A stretch of DNA of 46,687 bases from Oceanibaculum indicum P24 (GCF_000299935.1 NZ_AMRL01000027.1:1-46687), one strand, 5' to 3'; shown: positions 17,625-26,125, counted from the stretch's first letter. Made by a program: numbers and translations. Notes: generated by a model not told the origin, from the sequence alone.

Positions 17625-18197
17625 CTACTTCGCGAGCAGCGTATCGACCGTGTCGGTGACGGTGCGGCTGTCCGGCTTCACCGTGGAGGGCCAGGCGGCG
17701 GCAATGGTGCCGTCGGGGGCCAGCAGATATTTGTAGAAGTTCCAGCGCGGCGCCTTGGACTCGCCCAGCGTGTCGGCGATCCAGCGATAGAAGGGATGGG
17801 CGTCCGCCCCGGTGACCGGATATTTCGCGGTCATCGGGAAATTGATCCCGAAATTCACCTCGCAGAACTGCTTGATCTCATCGGTGCTGCCCGGCTCCTG
17901 CCCGCCGAAATCGTTCGACGGCACGCCGAGCACGACGAGGCCGCGGTCGCGGTACTTTTCCCACAGCGCCTGCAGCCCCTCATACTGGGGCGTGAAGCCA
18001 CAGCGCGAGGCGGTGTTCACCACCAGCACCGGGCGGCCGCGATACTGGTCCAGCGGCAAGGCACCGCCATCAATGGACTCGAAGCTGAAATCGAAGCCGC
18101 TTCCCGTCCCGGTCGCCGGGGCCGATTGCGGCAATACCGTGCTGACGGCAGCAGCGACCAGCATGCCGGCGAAGCTGGCGAGGCCCTTCTTAGCCAT
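17625..18197 (-). CDS. Glutathione peroxidase family protein, exported form
   Basis: A 190-residue thiol peroxidase reducing H2O2 and organic hydroperoxides. The catalytic tetrad is visible: Cys66 in NTASRCGFTPQY, Gln100 in PSNDFGGQEP, Trp152 and Asn153 in RWNFYKYLL. The active site codes cysteine, not selenocysteine. The first 27 or so residues are hydrophobic with Lys-Lys, a likely signal peptide, so the enzyme probably acts outside the cytoplasm. The start ATG 18197 has AAGGAGG a few bases upstream. It overlaps the molybdoenzyme gene by 8 bases, suggesting a shared oxidative-damage role. Thioredoxin rather than glutathione is often the reductant of such bacterial proteins. Confidence 0.93.
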   Translation of the reverse strand: MAKKGLASFAGMLVAAAVSTVLPQSAPATGTGSGFDFSFESIDGGALPLDQYRGRPVLVVNTASRCGFTPQYEGLQALWEKYRDRGLVVLGVPSNDFGGQEPGSTDEIKQFCEVNFGINFPMTAKYPVTGADAHPFYRWIADTLGESKAPRWNFYKYLLAPDGTIAAAWPSTVKPDSRTVTDTVDTLLAK

Positions 18198-18882
18198 ATC
18201 GTTCCTCCTTCCACGGGTCGCCATTGTTGTGATAGCCGCGCACTTCCCAGAAACCGGGGGCGTCCCGGTCAACGAAGCGGATGTCGCGCAGCCACTTGGC
18301 GCTCTTCCAGAGATAGAGCTTCGGCAGGATAAGTCGAACCGGTCCGCCATGTTCGCGGGTGATCGCCTTGCCTTCCCACTTGGTCGCCAGCAGCACATCC
18401 GCATCGTCGAAGGCCGACAGCGGAATGTTGGTGGCATAGCCGTCATAGCATTTCAGGATGACGAATTTCGCCTCCGGCTTCGGCTTCACGACCGACAGCA
18501 GATGCCGCGCCGACACGCCCTCCCAGCGATTGTCGAAGCGCGACCAGGCGGTCACGCAATGCATGTCGGAGGTATCCTCGAACACCGGCTGCGCCATCAG
18601 CGTCGCCCAGTCCCAGCTGACCGGGTTCTCGACCAGCCCGGTGACCGATAGCTTCCATTCCTTCTGCGTGACCACCGGATGGGAGCCGAGGTCCAGCACC
18701 GGCCAGTTCTTCACCTCGCGCTGGCCGGGCGGCAGCTTGCGCTTCGCGGGGCTCGCCGTCTCGCCGGTCAGCAGCCGGCCGTCACGGGCCCATTTCTGCT
18801 TGGTCTCGATCAGCTTGCGCTTGATCGGCCCGAAGATATCGCCGCCGCTATCGCCATCCTGGGGCATCGCCGTCTCTTTCAT
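18190..18882 (-). CDS. Sulfite-oxidase-like molybdopterin-dependent oxidoreductase
   Basis: A 230-residue protein with the sulfite-oxidase fold core: DMHCVTAWSRFDNRWEGV contains the cysteine that ligates molybdenum, followed by LKCYDGYATNIPLSAF and GGPVRLILPKLYLWKSAKWL. No heme or dimerisation domain is present, as in the small MsrP/YedY-like group. No twin-arginine signal is seen at the N-terminus, so unlike MsrP it may be cytosolic. An alternative ATG at 18867 shortens it by five residues. It is the upstream partner of the GPx gene. The substrate cannot be told from sequence. Confidence 0.88.
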   Translation of the reverse strand: MKETAMPQDGDSGGDIFGPIKRKLIETKQKWARDGRLLTGETASPAKRKLPPGQREVKNWPVLDLGSHPVVTQKEWKLSVTGLVENPVSWDWATLMAQPVFEDTSDMHCVTAWSRFDNRWEGVSARHLLSVVKPKPEAKFVILKCYDGYATNIPLSAFDDADVLLATKWEGKAITREHGGPVRLILPKLYLWKSAKWLRDIRFVDRDAPGFWEVRGYHNNGDPWKEERYG

Positions 18883-19089
18883 GAGAATTGGTGCCTAAAC
18901 ATAAGACGTCCGCCCCGCCTGGCGAAGCCCCCGCCCGTTCACGCCTGCGCGAGGCTGGCATATCCCGACATGCGGTAGAAGGCCCGCCCCGCATCGTGTA
19001 TTCATGGGACACGGCTCCATCCTACCAGAAGCAACAAAAAGCCATGCCCGTTCTGTTCCTTCCGCCAACAGCCCTGACCTGCCAGCACA

Positions 19090-19719
19090 ATGCATGACTG
19101 GCTGTTCCTGAAGTCGATCCTGGCCGGCCTCGCCATCGCCGCCCCGGTCGGTCCGGTCGGTGTACTGTGCGTGCACCGCACCGTGCTGGAAAGCCGGCTG
19201 CATGGGCTGGTCTCCGGGCTGGGAGCGGCGGTGGCGGATGCGCTCTATGGCGTGGTCGCGGCCTTCGGGCTGGCCGCCATCGCGCATCTGCTGCTGGACC
19301 ATACGGCGGAGATGCAGCTGGCCGGCGGCATCCTTCTGCTGGGCATGGGGGTAAAGACCTACCTGAAGAGGACCGCCACCCTGCCGAAGGGGCAGGAGCC
19401 GCTGCGCATGCATTCGCTGCTGGGGGATTTCTGCACCACCTTCGTGCTGACACTGATCAACCCGATCACCATCCTGGCCTTCGCCGGCATCTTCGTGGCG
19501 CTGGGCGTCTTCATCGATGCCGACAAGGCGCTGCTCGACCCGATCCTGGTGGTGCTGGGTGTGTTTATCGGGTCGTGCCTGTGGTGGTTCGGCATCGCGC
19601 TGGGGGCCGGGTTGCTGCGCGGCCGGCTGGACATCCACCATCTGGAATGGATGAACAAGATTTCCGGCGCGCTGATCTTCATCTTCGGCGCCGCCGCGCT
19701 GATCGACCTGGCCTTGTAA
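19090..19719 (+). CDS. LysE/RhtB-family amino-acid exporter
   Basis: A 209-residue membrane protein with about six TM segments. The N-terminus WLFLKSILAGLAIAAPVGPVG carries the family's conserved PVGPVG motif, and LTLINPITILAFAGIF gives the second conserved NP motif. LysE/RhtB proteins export amino acids or their derivatives by proton antiport; the substrate is not predictable. The gap 18883-19089 separates it from the divergent molybdoenzyme gene. The next gene starts 4 bases after its stop, so the two are probably co-transcribed. Confidence 0.93.
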   Translation: MHDWLFLKSILAGLAIAAPVGPVGVLCVHRTVLESRLHGLVSGLGAAVADALYGVVAAFGLAAIAHLLLDHTAEMQLAGGILLLGMGVKTYLKRTATLPKGQEPLRMHSLLGDFCTTFVLTLINPITILAFAGIFVALGVFIDADKALLDPILVVLGVFIGSCLWWFGIALGAGLLRGRLDIHHLEWMNKISGALIFIFGAAALIDLAL

Positions 19720-19723
19720 CGCC

Positions 19724-20644
19724 ATGGCCGCTCCCCGCATCGTCAGCCTGCTGCCCAGCGCCACCGAGATCGTGGCCGGCCTCGGCCATGCCGGCAATCT
19801 GGTCGGGCGCAGCCACGAATGCGACTTTCCTGGCGGCCTCGGCGAGTTGCCCGTCGTCAGCCGGCCGCGTATCGACATCAGCGTGCCGTCGGCCGAGATC
19901 GACCGTCAGGTGAAGCAGGCGGCGCGCAACGCACTGTCGGTGTTCGAGGTGGACGAGACGATGCTGGCCGAGTTGCAGCCGGACGTGATCGTCACCCAGG
20001 ATCTGTGCAAGGTCTGCGCGGTCAGCCTGGGCGAGGTGGAGCAGGCGGCCTGCGAGCTGACCGGCCGGCCGGTGCGCATCGTCTCCTGCAGCCCGGCCAG
20101 CCTCGCGGATATCTGGACCGACATCCGCCGCGTCGCCCGCGCGCTGGGAGCCATCCGTCAGGGCAAGGCGCTGATCGACCGGCTGACGCTCGCCATCGAG
20201 GGCATCGAATCGCAGACGCGGCTGATCGAGCCGAAACCGACCGTGGCCTGTATCGAATGGCTGGACCCGCCGATGGCGGCCGGCAACTGGGTGCCTGAGC
20301 TGATCGCGCGGGCCGGCGGCGTCAGCCTGTTCGGCGAGGCCGGCAAGCATTCGCCCTGGCTGGAGCTGGAGGCGCTGCTGCGGATCGATCCGGATGTGGT
20401 GGTGATCGCGCCGTGCGGGTTCGAGATTCCGCGCACCCTGTCGGAGATCACCAGCCTCACCGGCCAGCCCGGCTGGGCCGACATGCGCGCGGCGCGGGAC
20501 GGGCGCGTCTTCGTCGCCGACGGCCACCATTTCTTCAACCGGCCGGGACCGCGCATCCTGGAGACGCTGGAAATCCTGACCGAGATTCTGCATCCGGGCC
20601 GCTTCGCCTTCGCCCATGAAGGCACCGGCTGGGTCAGGCTGTAA
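19724..20644 (+). CDS. BtuF-like periplasmic-binding-fold protein (cobalamin-binding type)
   Basis: A 306-residue protein with a two-lobed type III substrate-binding fold: RIVSLLPSATEIVAGLG at the N-terminus, then LQPDVIVTQDLCKVCAVS, a rigid linking helix, and RIDPDVVVIAPCGFEIPRT and ARDGRVFVADGHHFFNRPGPRI. These match the BtuF/FhuD-type family, often named cobalamin-binding protein. No signal peptide is visible: the fold starts at residue 4. It would stay in the cytoplasm unless exported otherwise, so a transport role is doubtful. The cysteines in CKVC and CSPAS are notable. No transporter genes or B12 riboswitch lie nearby. Confidence 0.85.
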   Translation: MAAPRIVSLLPSATEIVAGLGHAGNLVGRSHECDFPGGLGELPVVSRPRIDISVPSAEIDRQVKQAARNALSVFEVDETMLAELQPDVIVTQDLCKVCAVSLGEVEQAACELTGRPVRIVSCSPASLADIWTDIRRVARALGAIRQGKALIDRLTLAIEGIESQTRLIEPKPTVACIEWLDPPMAAGNWVPELIARAGGVSLFGEAGKHSPWLELEALLRIDPDVVVIAPCGFEIPRTLSEITSLTGQPGWADMRAARDGRVFVADGHHFFNRPGPRILETLEILTEILHPGRFAFAHEGTGWVRL

Positions 20645-20665
20645 CCAGCGCAGTGGGAACCGACT

Positions 20666-20956
20666 TCAGGCGGCCTGCGCGATCCGGTCCACCTTGATCT
20701 CATCGGCACGCTTCATCGCCTGCGCCAGATCGTAGGCCGCCTGCAGCCGGTACCAGGTTTCGGCACCGCCGCCGAACGCCTTGTCGAGCCGGATCGCCAT
20801 TTCCGGGGAAATGCCGGCATGACCGTTCACCAGATCGGAAAGCTGCTTACGGCTGACCCCAAGGCGCTTCGCCGCCTCGGACACTGTGAGGCCGAGCGGC
20901 TCCAGACAATCATGCCGCACGGACAGACCGGGGTGCGGTGGGTTCTTCATCGACAT
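20666..20956 (-). CDS. higA: HigA-family antitoxin (XRE/HTH)
   Basis: A 96-residue protein with an HTH motif in [20 protein letters not shown] and the VIP/HigA features [16 protein letters not shown] and [10 protein letters not shown]-like helix [17 protein letters not shown] with [11 protein letters not shown]. It should neutralise the upstream toxin and repress the operon. GAAGGAGG lies about 6 bases before ATG 20956. It is second in the operon, after the toxin, which is the usual higBA order; 14 bases separate the genes. Confidence 0.93.
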   Translation of the reverse strand: MSMKNPPHPGLSVRHDCLEPLGLTVSEAAKRLGVSRKQLSDLVNGHAGISPEMAIRLDKAFGGGAETWYRLQAAYDLAQAMKRADEIKVDRIAQAA

Positions 20957-20970
20957 GGCGGCCTCCTTCC

Positions 20971-21249
20971 TCAGTGGTAATCGACCAGATCAACATCGTG
21001 GGCGTCGCCACCCTCCATCCGGAATATGATCCGCCAGTTACCGGTCACTGTAACGGACCAGAATCCTTCCAGAGTGCCTTTCAGCGCATGCAACCGCCAT
21101 CCGGGTAGGTCCATCTCCGAAGCATTCCGCGCCTGATCCAGACGGGCGATCACGCGTTCGATCTTATCGGCCTGTTCCGGCGGCAACCGACGCCTCTCTC
21201 CCTTCTCATAGAGAAGCTTCAGGCCCTTATGTCGGAAGCTGCGGATCAC
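20971..21249 (-). CDS. higB: HigB-family toxin (RelE superfamily mRNA interferase)
   Basis: About 92 residues starting at GTG 21249 as [20 protein letters not shown], then a helix pair and the RelE-like sheet [23 protein letters not shown] with DVDLVDYH at the end. The order and length fit HigB toxins, ribosome-dependent RNases that cleave mRNA. The frame is open to GTG 21270, giving seven more residues; I prefer 21249 because the canonical family N-terminus starts there. No clear ribosome site precedes either start. Confidence 0.9.
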   Translation of the reverse strand: MIRSFRHKGLKLLYEKGERRRLPPEQADKIERVIARLDQARNASEMDLPGWRLHALKGTLEGFWSVTVTGNWRIIFRMEGGDAHDVDLVDYH

Positions 21250-21254
21250 GTGAA

Positions 21255-21285
21255 AAGTGTAACGTGACACCTATCAAATTGGCAA
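21255..21285 (-). promoter_or_regulatory. Candidate higBA promoter
   Basis: On the minus strand, TTGCCA is followed 18 bases later by TACACT, a fair sigma-70-like match, only a few bases before the preferred GTG start at 21249. If used, the mRNA would be nearly leaderless. The boundaries are approximate and the call is tentative. Confidence 0.35.
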
Positions 21286-21313
21286 GCGTAGGAAAACAGG
21301 CGCAGCTTGTCTG

Positions 21314-21877
21314 CTACACCCGCTCCGACAGCCAGATGGCGAGGCGGGAGCCCGCCTTGATCGCGCCGCGCATCAGCTCGAAGCCCGGCGTCTGTTCGGC
21401 GCCGTGCTCATAGCCGATATCGCGGTGTTCCAGCTCCTCGGCGCGGAAGCGCTCGATGGTCTCGCGCAGCGGCGCCTCGTCCTCGCCCAGCTTCTCGGCC
21501 TGCTGGCGGTAATGCTCGTCGATGGTCTCCTCGACCGCGACGGTACACGCCATCGCCGCCTTCTCCCCCATCAGCGCGGTCGCCGCCCCCAGCGCGAAGC
21601 CGGCGACATGCCACAGCGGCTGCAGCGCGGTCGGGCGCACCCGGCGTTCCACCATCATCCGGCTGAAGGTGTCGAGATGCTCCAGCTCCTGCTCGTGCAT
21701 GTGGCGGATGGTGGCGGCGGAGGGGGATTTGCCGAGCACCGCGAGCTGGCCCTCATAGATGCGGCGCGCGCCATACTCGCCGGCCTGATCGACCCGGATG
21801 ATGCGGGCGATCAGCTCCTCGCGCGTCAGGTCTCCGGGCAGCCGATCCTCAGCTGTAACGCGGGGATGCTTGCTCAT
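21314..21877 (-). CDS. coq7: COQ7-type demethoxyubiquinone hydroxylase
   Basis: A 187-residue di-iron protein with the carboxylate and histidine pattern of COQ7: RVDQAGEYGARRIYEGQ, HEQELEHLDTF, ACTVAVEETIDEHYRQQ and RAEELEHRDIGYEHGAE, giving the two E-x2-H iron motifs. It hydroxylates demethoxyubiquinone in ubiquinone synthesis at the inner membrane. The COQ7 form is typical of alphaproteobacteria instead of UbiF. GGAGA lies close to ATG 21877. It is downstream of dsbB with a 14-base gap. Confidence 0.95.
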   Translation of the reverse strand: MSKHPRVTAEDRLPGDLTREELIARIIRVDQAGEYGARRIYEGQLAVLGKSPSAATIRHMHEQELEHLDTFSRMMVERRVRPTALQPLWHVAGFALGAATALMGEKAAMACTVAVEETIDEHYRQQAEKLGEDEAPLRETIERFRAEELEHRDIGYEHGAEQTPGFELMRGAIKAGSRLAIWLSERV

Positions 21878-21891
21878 GCCTCGTCTCCGTC

Positions 21892-22380
21892 TTACCTGCG
21901 GCGCGCGGCGAGCCAGAGGGTGGCAGCGGCCAGCGCCAGCGAGAGAATGAAGTTATAGCCTGCCATGGAAATGCCAAGCAGGGACCATGGCACCTCGTCG
22001 CAGCGCACCACCGGGGCGGCCAGCACCTGGGCGCGCAAATCTTCCAGCGTCATCGCCCCGCCGGCCGGCGCGCCGCAGCCCGATGTGCCCTGCCACCAGC
22101 CCTGCTCCACCCCGACATGAAAGCCGGCAATGCCGCCACCGACGAGGAAGGTGAGGCCGGCCAGCCCCAGCGCAATCCGCGCCGCCCCCGGATGCCGCCT
22201 TGCCAGCGCGAAGCCGGCCAGCCCCAGCAGGATCGTCGCCACATAGGGCCAACGCTGATAGACGCACAGCACGCATGGCTGCAAGCCCCCGACATATTGC
22301 GACAGCAGCGCGGTGCCCAGGATGGCGGCGCTGAGCAGGGCGGTCGCCAGGCTGGCGAGGCGGAGATCAATGCGGTTCAT
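21892..22380 (-). CDS. dsbB: DsbB-family disulfide bond formation protein
   Basis: About 162 residues and four TM segments. The quinone-side pair CVLC (Cys36, Cys39) follows TM1 and the second periplasmic pair is in TSGCG and VVRCDEVPWS. It reoxidises DsbA by passing electrons to quinone. I chose ATG 22380, with GGAG about 8 bases upstream. A GTG at 22401 overlaps the yqaA stop as GTGA and would add seven residues through coupling, so it is a serious alternative. Linkage with coq7 is thematically plausible because both concern ubiquinone. Confidence 0.93.
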   Translation of the reverse strand: MNRIDLRLASLATALLSAAILGTALLSQYVGGLQPCVLCVYQRWPYVATILLGLAGFALARRHPGAARIALGLAGLTFLVGGGIAGFHVGVEQGWWQGTSGCGAPAGGAMTLEDLRAQVLAAPVVRCDEVPWSLLGISMAGYNFILSLALAAATLWLAARRR

Positions 22381-22397
22381 GAAGGGAAACTCCGCGT

Positions 22398-23009
22398 TCA
22401 CAGCAGATATTTCAAGGCGACGAATCCGCCCACCAGCAGGATGAAGAAGGCAGCGGTCAGCTTGCCGAGATGCGCTTCGATGACCTTGCGGATCGGCGGC
22501 CCGAAGCGCCAGAGCAGTGCGGCCACCAGGAAGAAGCGCGCGCCGCGCGACACTGCCGAGGCCAGCATGAAGATGCCGAAATCCATCGCCGTCACGCCGC
22601 TGGCGATGGTGATGACCTTGTAGGGGAAGGGCGTGAAGCCGGCGCCGGCGACGATCAGCCAGCCCTGTTCGTTATAGAGCGCGGAGAATTCCGCGAACTT
22701 GGCGGCATAGCCGTAGAAATCCAGCACCGCGCGGCCCACGCTCTCGAACAGGAACAGGCCGATGGCATAGCCGAACGCCCCGCCCAGCACCGAGGCCAGC
22801 GTGCAGATCGCGGCGAAGCGGAAGGCGCGGCTGCGGTCGGCCAGCACCATCGGGATCAGCATCACATCGGGCGGGATCGGGAAGAAGCTGCTCTCCGCGA
22901 AGGAGACGCCGAACAGCGCCTTTTCCGCATGGCGGTGGGCGGACCAGCGCAGCGTCCAGTCATACAGCCGACGCAGCGCCGAGGGCCGGGAAACGGTATC
23001 GCTGCTCAT
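22398..23009 (-). CDS. YqaA-family membrane protein (DedA/VTT superfamily)
   Basis: A 203-residue protein with about four TM segments and the family landmarks FAESSFFPIPPDVMLIPMVL and GAGFTPFPYKVITIASGV, with a Pro-rich re-entrant motif in each half. VTT-superfamily proteins are linked to lipid scrambling and membrane homeostasis; YqaA itself has no settled function. TTGGAG lies upstream of ATG 23009. It is the first gene of the leftward yqaA-dsbB-coq7 group. Confidence 0.9.
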   Translation of the reverse strand: MSSDTVSRPSALRRLYDWTLRWSAHRHAEKALFGVSFAESSFFPIPPDVMLIPMVLADRSRAFRFAAICTLASVLGGAFGYAIGLFLFESVGRAVLDFYGYAAKFAEFSALYNEQGWLIVAGAGFTPFPYKVITIASGVTAMDFGIFMLASAVSRGARFFLVAALLWRFGPPIRKVIEAHLGKLTAAFFILLVGGFVALKYLL

Positions 23010-23084
23010 GCAGGCTCCAAACCGAGATTGACGGCGGGCCGTCCGCGACTAATATGCCGACCCGTCTGAGGACGCCTCTGCCGT

Positions 23085-23169
23085 GCGGGCGTGGTGGAAT
23101 TGGTAGACGCGCCGGACTCAAAATCCGGTTCCGAGAGGAGTGTCGGTTCGAGTCCGACCGCCCGCACCA
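23085..23169 (+). tRNA. tRNA-Leu (anticodon CAA)
   Basis: A complete 85-nt class II tRNA. The acceptor arms GCGGGCG and CGCCCGC pair, with discriminator A and encoded CCA. The anticodon arm is CCGGA / CTCAAAA / TCCGG, so the anticodon is CAA, reading UUG. A variable arm (CCGAGAGGAGTGTCGG region) and T-loop GTTCGAGTC are present. Its last base, 23169, directly abuts the stop codon of the convergent Wzt-type gene, leaving no room for a separate terminator. Confidence 0.97.
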
Positions 23170-24585
23170 TCATTCCTGATCTCCCGCCTTCATATCCCGT
23201 TCCGCGCCGCCCGAGATCACGGCATGGCCGCTGCGGAAGGCGAAATCCACCATGCCGCGCCCGTTATAGGATTTCTCCGGCAGGACGGAAAACATCAGCG
23301 CGTCGGCGATGCGGTGCAGCGGCTGGCGGGCACCCTCCTTCACCGCCGAACAGCCGACGCTGGCGAAATAGGTTCCGGCCAGCAGCCGGCAGGAAAAGGT
23401 GTGCCGCGCCTCGATCACGCTGCCGGCCGGCACGACGGGGATCGTGTCTTCCGCCAGCACCAGCGAGCCGCCGCCCAGCATGACGCCGTTCATCGACTGC
23501 ATGCTGACCGAAAAGCCGACATCACGCGCATCCTCCTCGAAGCGCACGCGGTAGCGCACGATATAGTCCTCGCCGCGCTTCAGCATGTTCACCCGCGAAC
23601 CCGGCGCACCATCAGAACCGATCAGGCAGATCGCCGGTTCCGAGATGACGGCCCCCGCCGGCTCATGCATCAGCATGCTCTCGGGCTTCAGCGACTCGTC
23701 GAAATAGGCAGCATCCGCCTGCCGCTCGCCCTGCGCTTCGGGCGCGCCATTGCCGTTCGAGCCGTTCTCCGTCTCGCGCGCCAGCAGCAGCGGCTTCGGG
23801 TCGCCATTATGCGCCTTCAGCTCCTGCCGGTAGGCCTCGTAGCGCGCGCCCTCCATATAGAGCATGCGGCGATAGGCGACGATCACCTCGTCCGGCTTGC
23901 CGTCCACCAGCTTCTCGCCGCGGTCCAGCAGGATGGCGCGGTCGCACAGCTCGATGACGCTGCGCGCATTGTGGCTGACGAACAGGATGGTGGTGCCGCG
24001 CGACCGGAGGTCCGCCATGCGGGCGATGCATTTGCGCTGGAACGCCTCGTCGCCGACCGCCAGCGCCTCGTCCACGATCAGGATTTCCGGCTCGATGCAG
24101 GTGGTGACGGAGAAGGCCAGCCGCACAGTCATGCCGGAGGAATAGGTCTTCACCGGCTGGTCGATGAAGTCGCGGATGCCGGCGAATTCCACGATCTCCT
24201 CGAAGCGGGCGGCGATCTCCTCGCGCTTCAGCCCCAGCATGGCGGCATAGAAGAAGATGTTCTCGCGGCCGGTGAATTCCGGGTTGAAGCCCGACCCCAG
24301 CTCCAGCAGCGCCGCCAGCCGCCCGGTCACCGCGACATCGCCGGAGGTCGGCGCCAGCGTATTTGCGATGATGTAGAGCAGCGTCGATTTGCCCGAGCCG
24401 TTGCGCCCGACCAGCCCGACGCATTCCCCGGCCTTTACCTCGAAGGAGACATCGTTCAGCGCCTCGAAGGCGCGCACCGGCTTGGCCTTGACGCCGAAGC
24501 CGGCATGCAGCAGACGCTCCAGCGCCGTGCGGTACAGGAAATACCGCTTGGTGACATGCGAGACGGCGATGCGGGTCTGGGTCAT
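23170..24585 (-). CDS. Wzt-type ABC ATPase with C-terminal carbohydrate-binding domain
   Basis: A 471-residue protein. The N-terminal 240 residues form an ABC ATPase with Walker A GRNGSGKST, signature YSSGMTVRLAFS, Walker B ILIVDEALAVGD and switch His in FVSHN. After a low-complexity linker near 285-300 (NGSNGNGAPEAQGE), residues about 325-450 form a beta-rich domain like the Wzt C-terminal domain that recognises terminal sugars of O-antigen. Such ATPases power polysaccharide export together with a Wzm permease. No permease gene is adjacent, which is unusual, so the partner must be elsewhere. Confidence 0.9.
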   Translation of the reverse strand: MTQTRIAVSHVTKRYFLYRTALERLLHAGFGVKAKPVRAFEALNDVSFEVKAGECVGLVGRNGSGKSTLLYIIANTLAPTSGDVAVTGRLAALLELGSGFNPEFTGRENIFFYAAMLGLKREEIAARFEEIVEFAGIRDFIDQPVKTYSSGMTVRLAFSVTTCIEPEILIVDEALAVGDEAFQRKCIARMADLRSRGTTILFVSHNARSVIELCDRAILLDRGEKLVDGKPDEVIVAYRRMLYMEGARYEAYRQELKAHNGDPKPLLLARETENGSNGNGAPEAQGERQADAAYFDESLKPESMLMHEPAGAVISEPAICLIGSDGAPGSRVNMLKRGEDYIVRYRVRFEEDARDVGFSVSMQSMNGVMLGGGSLVLAEDTIPVVPAGSVIEARHTFSCRLLAGTYFASVGCSAVKEGARQPLHRIADALMFSVLPEKSYNGRGMVDFAFRSGHAVISGGAERDMKAGDQE

Positions 24586-24817
24586 GCGACTCCCATGAGG
24601 AACCGGCCCGGCTACAGGCTACGGGCCAGGCCAGAGGACCGGCCTGGCGGACGGGCAACAGCAGCACCCCTCACCGGAGCGCGCGGCCCTGACCTCTAGT
24701 ACGATCCGCCCCGAAAATCCATCCCGGAGTGGGGAAGGGGGTGCTCGGCTTTGTGAGGAAAAGGGCGGTGCAAGGCTGAAGGTTCGGGTAGACTTAGTCG
24801 GCCATGGGGGACGCGGA

Positions 24818-25474
24818 ATGAGGCTCTATCGATTCTTTAGTGCCGAGTACGGAATGTGCTCGATCTTGGATCGCCAGATAAGGATCGGGCGCATCGAAGA
24901 GCTCAATGACGACTTTGAGTTCATCGGCGTGGCGCTGTCTGAAAAGGCCGAACGGCTCGCGCTGCGAAACATGCGCCAACGCCTCAGCATCACTAAGGGC
25001 GTGATATGCATGAGCAAAAAGTGGGAAAGCCCTCTCATGTGGGCACATTACGCCAACAGCCATAAGGGCATTGTCCTCGGCTTCGACGTGCCCGACGAGA
25101 CATTCTACAAAGTCTGCTACGTAAAAAAGCGTCCGACACTCGGGGACATGGGCCTCAGCATTCTGGGTGACATAACTCCCGAAGGCATGAAGCGTATGAT
25201 CCTGACCAAGGCCGCCGGATGGGCCTATGAGCAAGAATATCGTGCCTACGTCGAGCTCAATGATGGGATCGAGATCAACGATGAGGTGCACTATTTCATG
25301 CCCTTTTCCGAGAACATGAAGCTGCGAGAGGTAATCGTAGGCTCACGCTACAAGGGCCCGCGAGCCGAAATGGTGGCCGCCGTCAACGACCCGAGCGTCG
25401 ACGTCTATATGGCACGCGGATCGTTCGAGAAATTCAAGATGGTCCGACAGAGACAAAAGAGCATGTGGCCCTGA
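24818..25474 (+). CDS. DUF2971 domain protein
   Basis: A 218-residue protein with the DUF2971 hallmark PLMWAHYANSHKGIVLGFDV near residues 70-90, an N-terminal LYRFFS, and GWAYEQEYRAYVEL in the second half, also typical. No signal peptide or TM is visible, so it is cytosolic. Function is unknown; the family is patchily spread and found in variable regions. Base composition is visibly more AT-rich than neighbouring core genes, suggesting transfer. It faces the HEPN-like gene tail to tail with 48 bases between stops. Confidence 0.82.
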   Translation: MRLYRFFSAEYGMCSILDRQIRIGRIEELNDDFEFIGVALSEKAERLALRNMRQRLSITKGVICMSKKWESPLMWAHYANSHKGIVLGFDVPDETFYKVCYVKKRPTLGDMGLSILGDITPEGMKRMILTKAAGWAYEQEYRAYVELNDGIEINDEVHYFMPFSENMKLREVIVGSRYKGPRAEMVAAVNDPSVDVYMARGSFEKFKMVRQRQKSMWP

Positions 25475-25522
25475 AAATTGGGACTCGGGCTTCGCAGTTT
25501 TAGTGTCGCTGCTAGAGCTGCA

Positions 25523-26125
25523 TTATGGTTTCGGCCAAGCAAGAGAGGCTAGGGTCTGCAAATTTTGCCGAGTCTCTTCAAACCATGCAGAATCTTGATG
25601 CCGAAAAGCCCAACCTTGCTCAAGAATATCCTCAATAATCCGCGCTATTAATTTTGCAAGTTCCGGTATTCCCGAAACTTCAATCGACCATTGCTTCGGT
25701 TCAAAATGCACAAACTCATTCCTGATGGTTTTGTGAAAACCGCACAACCAATTCAACTCTGAATCACTTATTCCAACACCTGGATTGTTACTGGAATCCC
25801 CAGCCGAATTAGGTTTTCTCACAGCTTTAAGCAGGTCTGGAAGCGCCATCAAATTGGTCTTCGGAGGCTTTGCGTCAGGGTCAGTACGTTGATCCTCAAT
25901 ATAAGCTACCCATTCGCTGGCGTTTCGATCAGTGACCGCACCTAACGGAGCGAAAGTCGTAGTGAGATGGCATATGCAGGCACCTTGTAGCGCCGAATGC
26001 AGCGACAGTGCGACCCACTTCCAAGCTTGCGGGTCTTCACTGACAAAATTAGCAGCGCGGATCGCATGTCGAATGGATCCCGCGACATCCTCCGCCTCAT
26101 TCGTTCGAATCCAAATCTCCACCAT
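25523..26125 (-). CDS. Uncharacterised protein with HEPN-like R-x4-H motif
   Basis: About 200 residues. I do not recognise a named family. Helix-rich sequence flanks FHKTIRNEFVHFEP, whose Arg135 and His140 match the R-x4-6-H signature of HEPN ribonucleases, including Asn after Arg as is typical. The region ALSLHSALQGACICHL near 39-53 is another helical core. No TM is seen. I chose ATG 26125 because GGGGG lies about 5 bases upstream; a GTG at 26143 is possible. The gene is visibly AT-rich compared with its surroundings, has its own good promoter, and likely arrived by transfer. RNase or toxin activity is inference. Confidence 0.7.
   Translation of the reverse strand: MVEIWIRTNEAEDVAGSIRHAIRAANFVSEDPQAWKWVALSLHSALQGACICHLTTTFAPLGAVTDRNASEWVAYIEDQRTDPDAKPPKTNLMALPDLLKAVRKPNSAGDSSNNPGVGISDSELNWLCGFHKTIRNEFVHFEPKQWSIEVSGIPELAKLIARIIEDILEQGWAFRHQDSAWFEETRQNLQTLASLAWPKP

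Noticed and set aside
17625-18197. Selenocysteine form of glutathione peroxidase
   Set aside because: The active-site codon is an ordinary cysteine codon and no in-frame TGA is present.
23140-24699. 519-codon plus-strand frame overlapping tRNA-Leu and opposite the Wzt-type gene
   Set aside because: It begins inside the tRNA and mirrors the ABC ATPase; no protein features.
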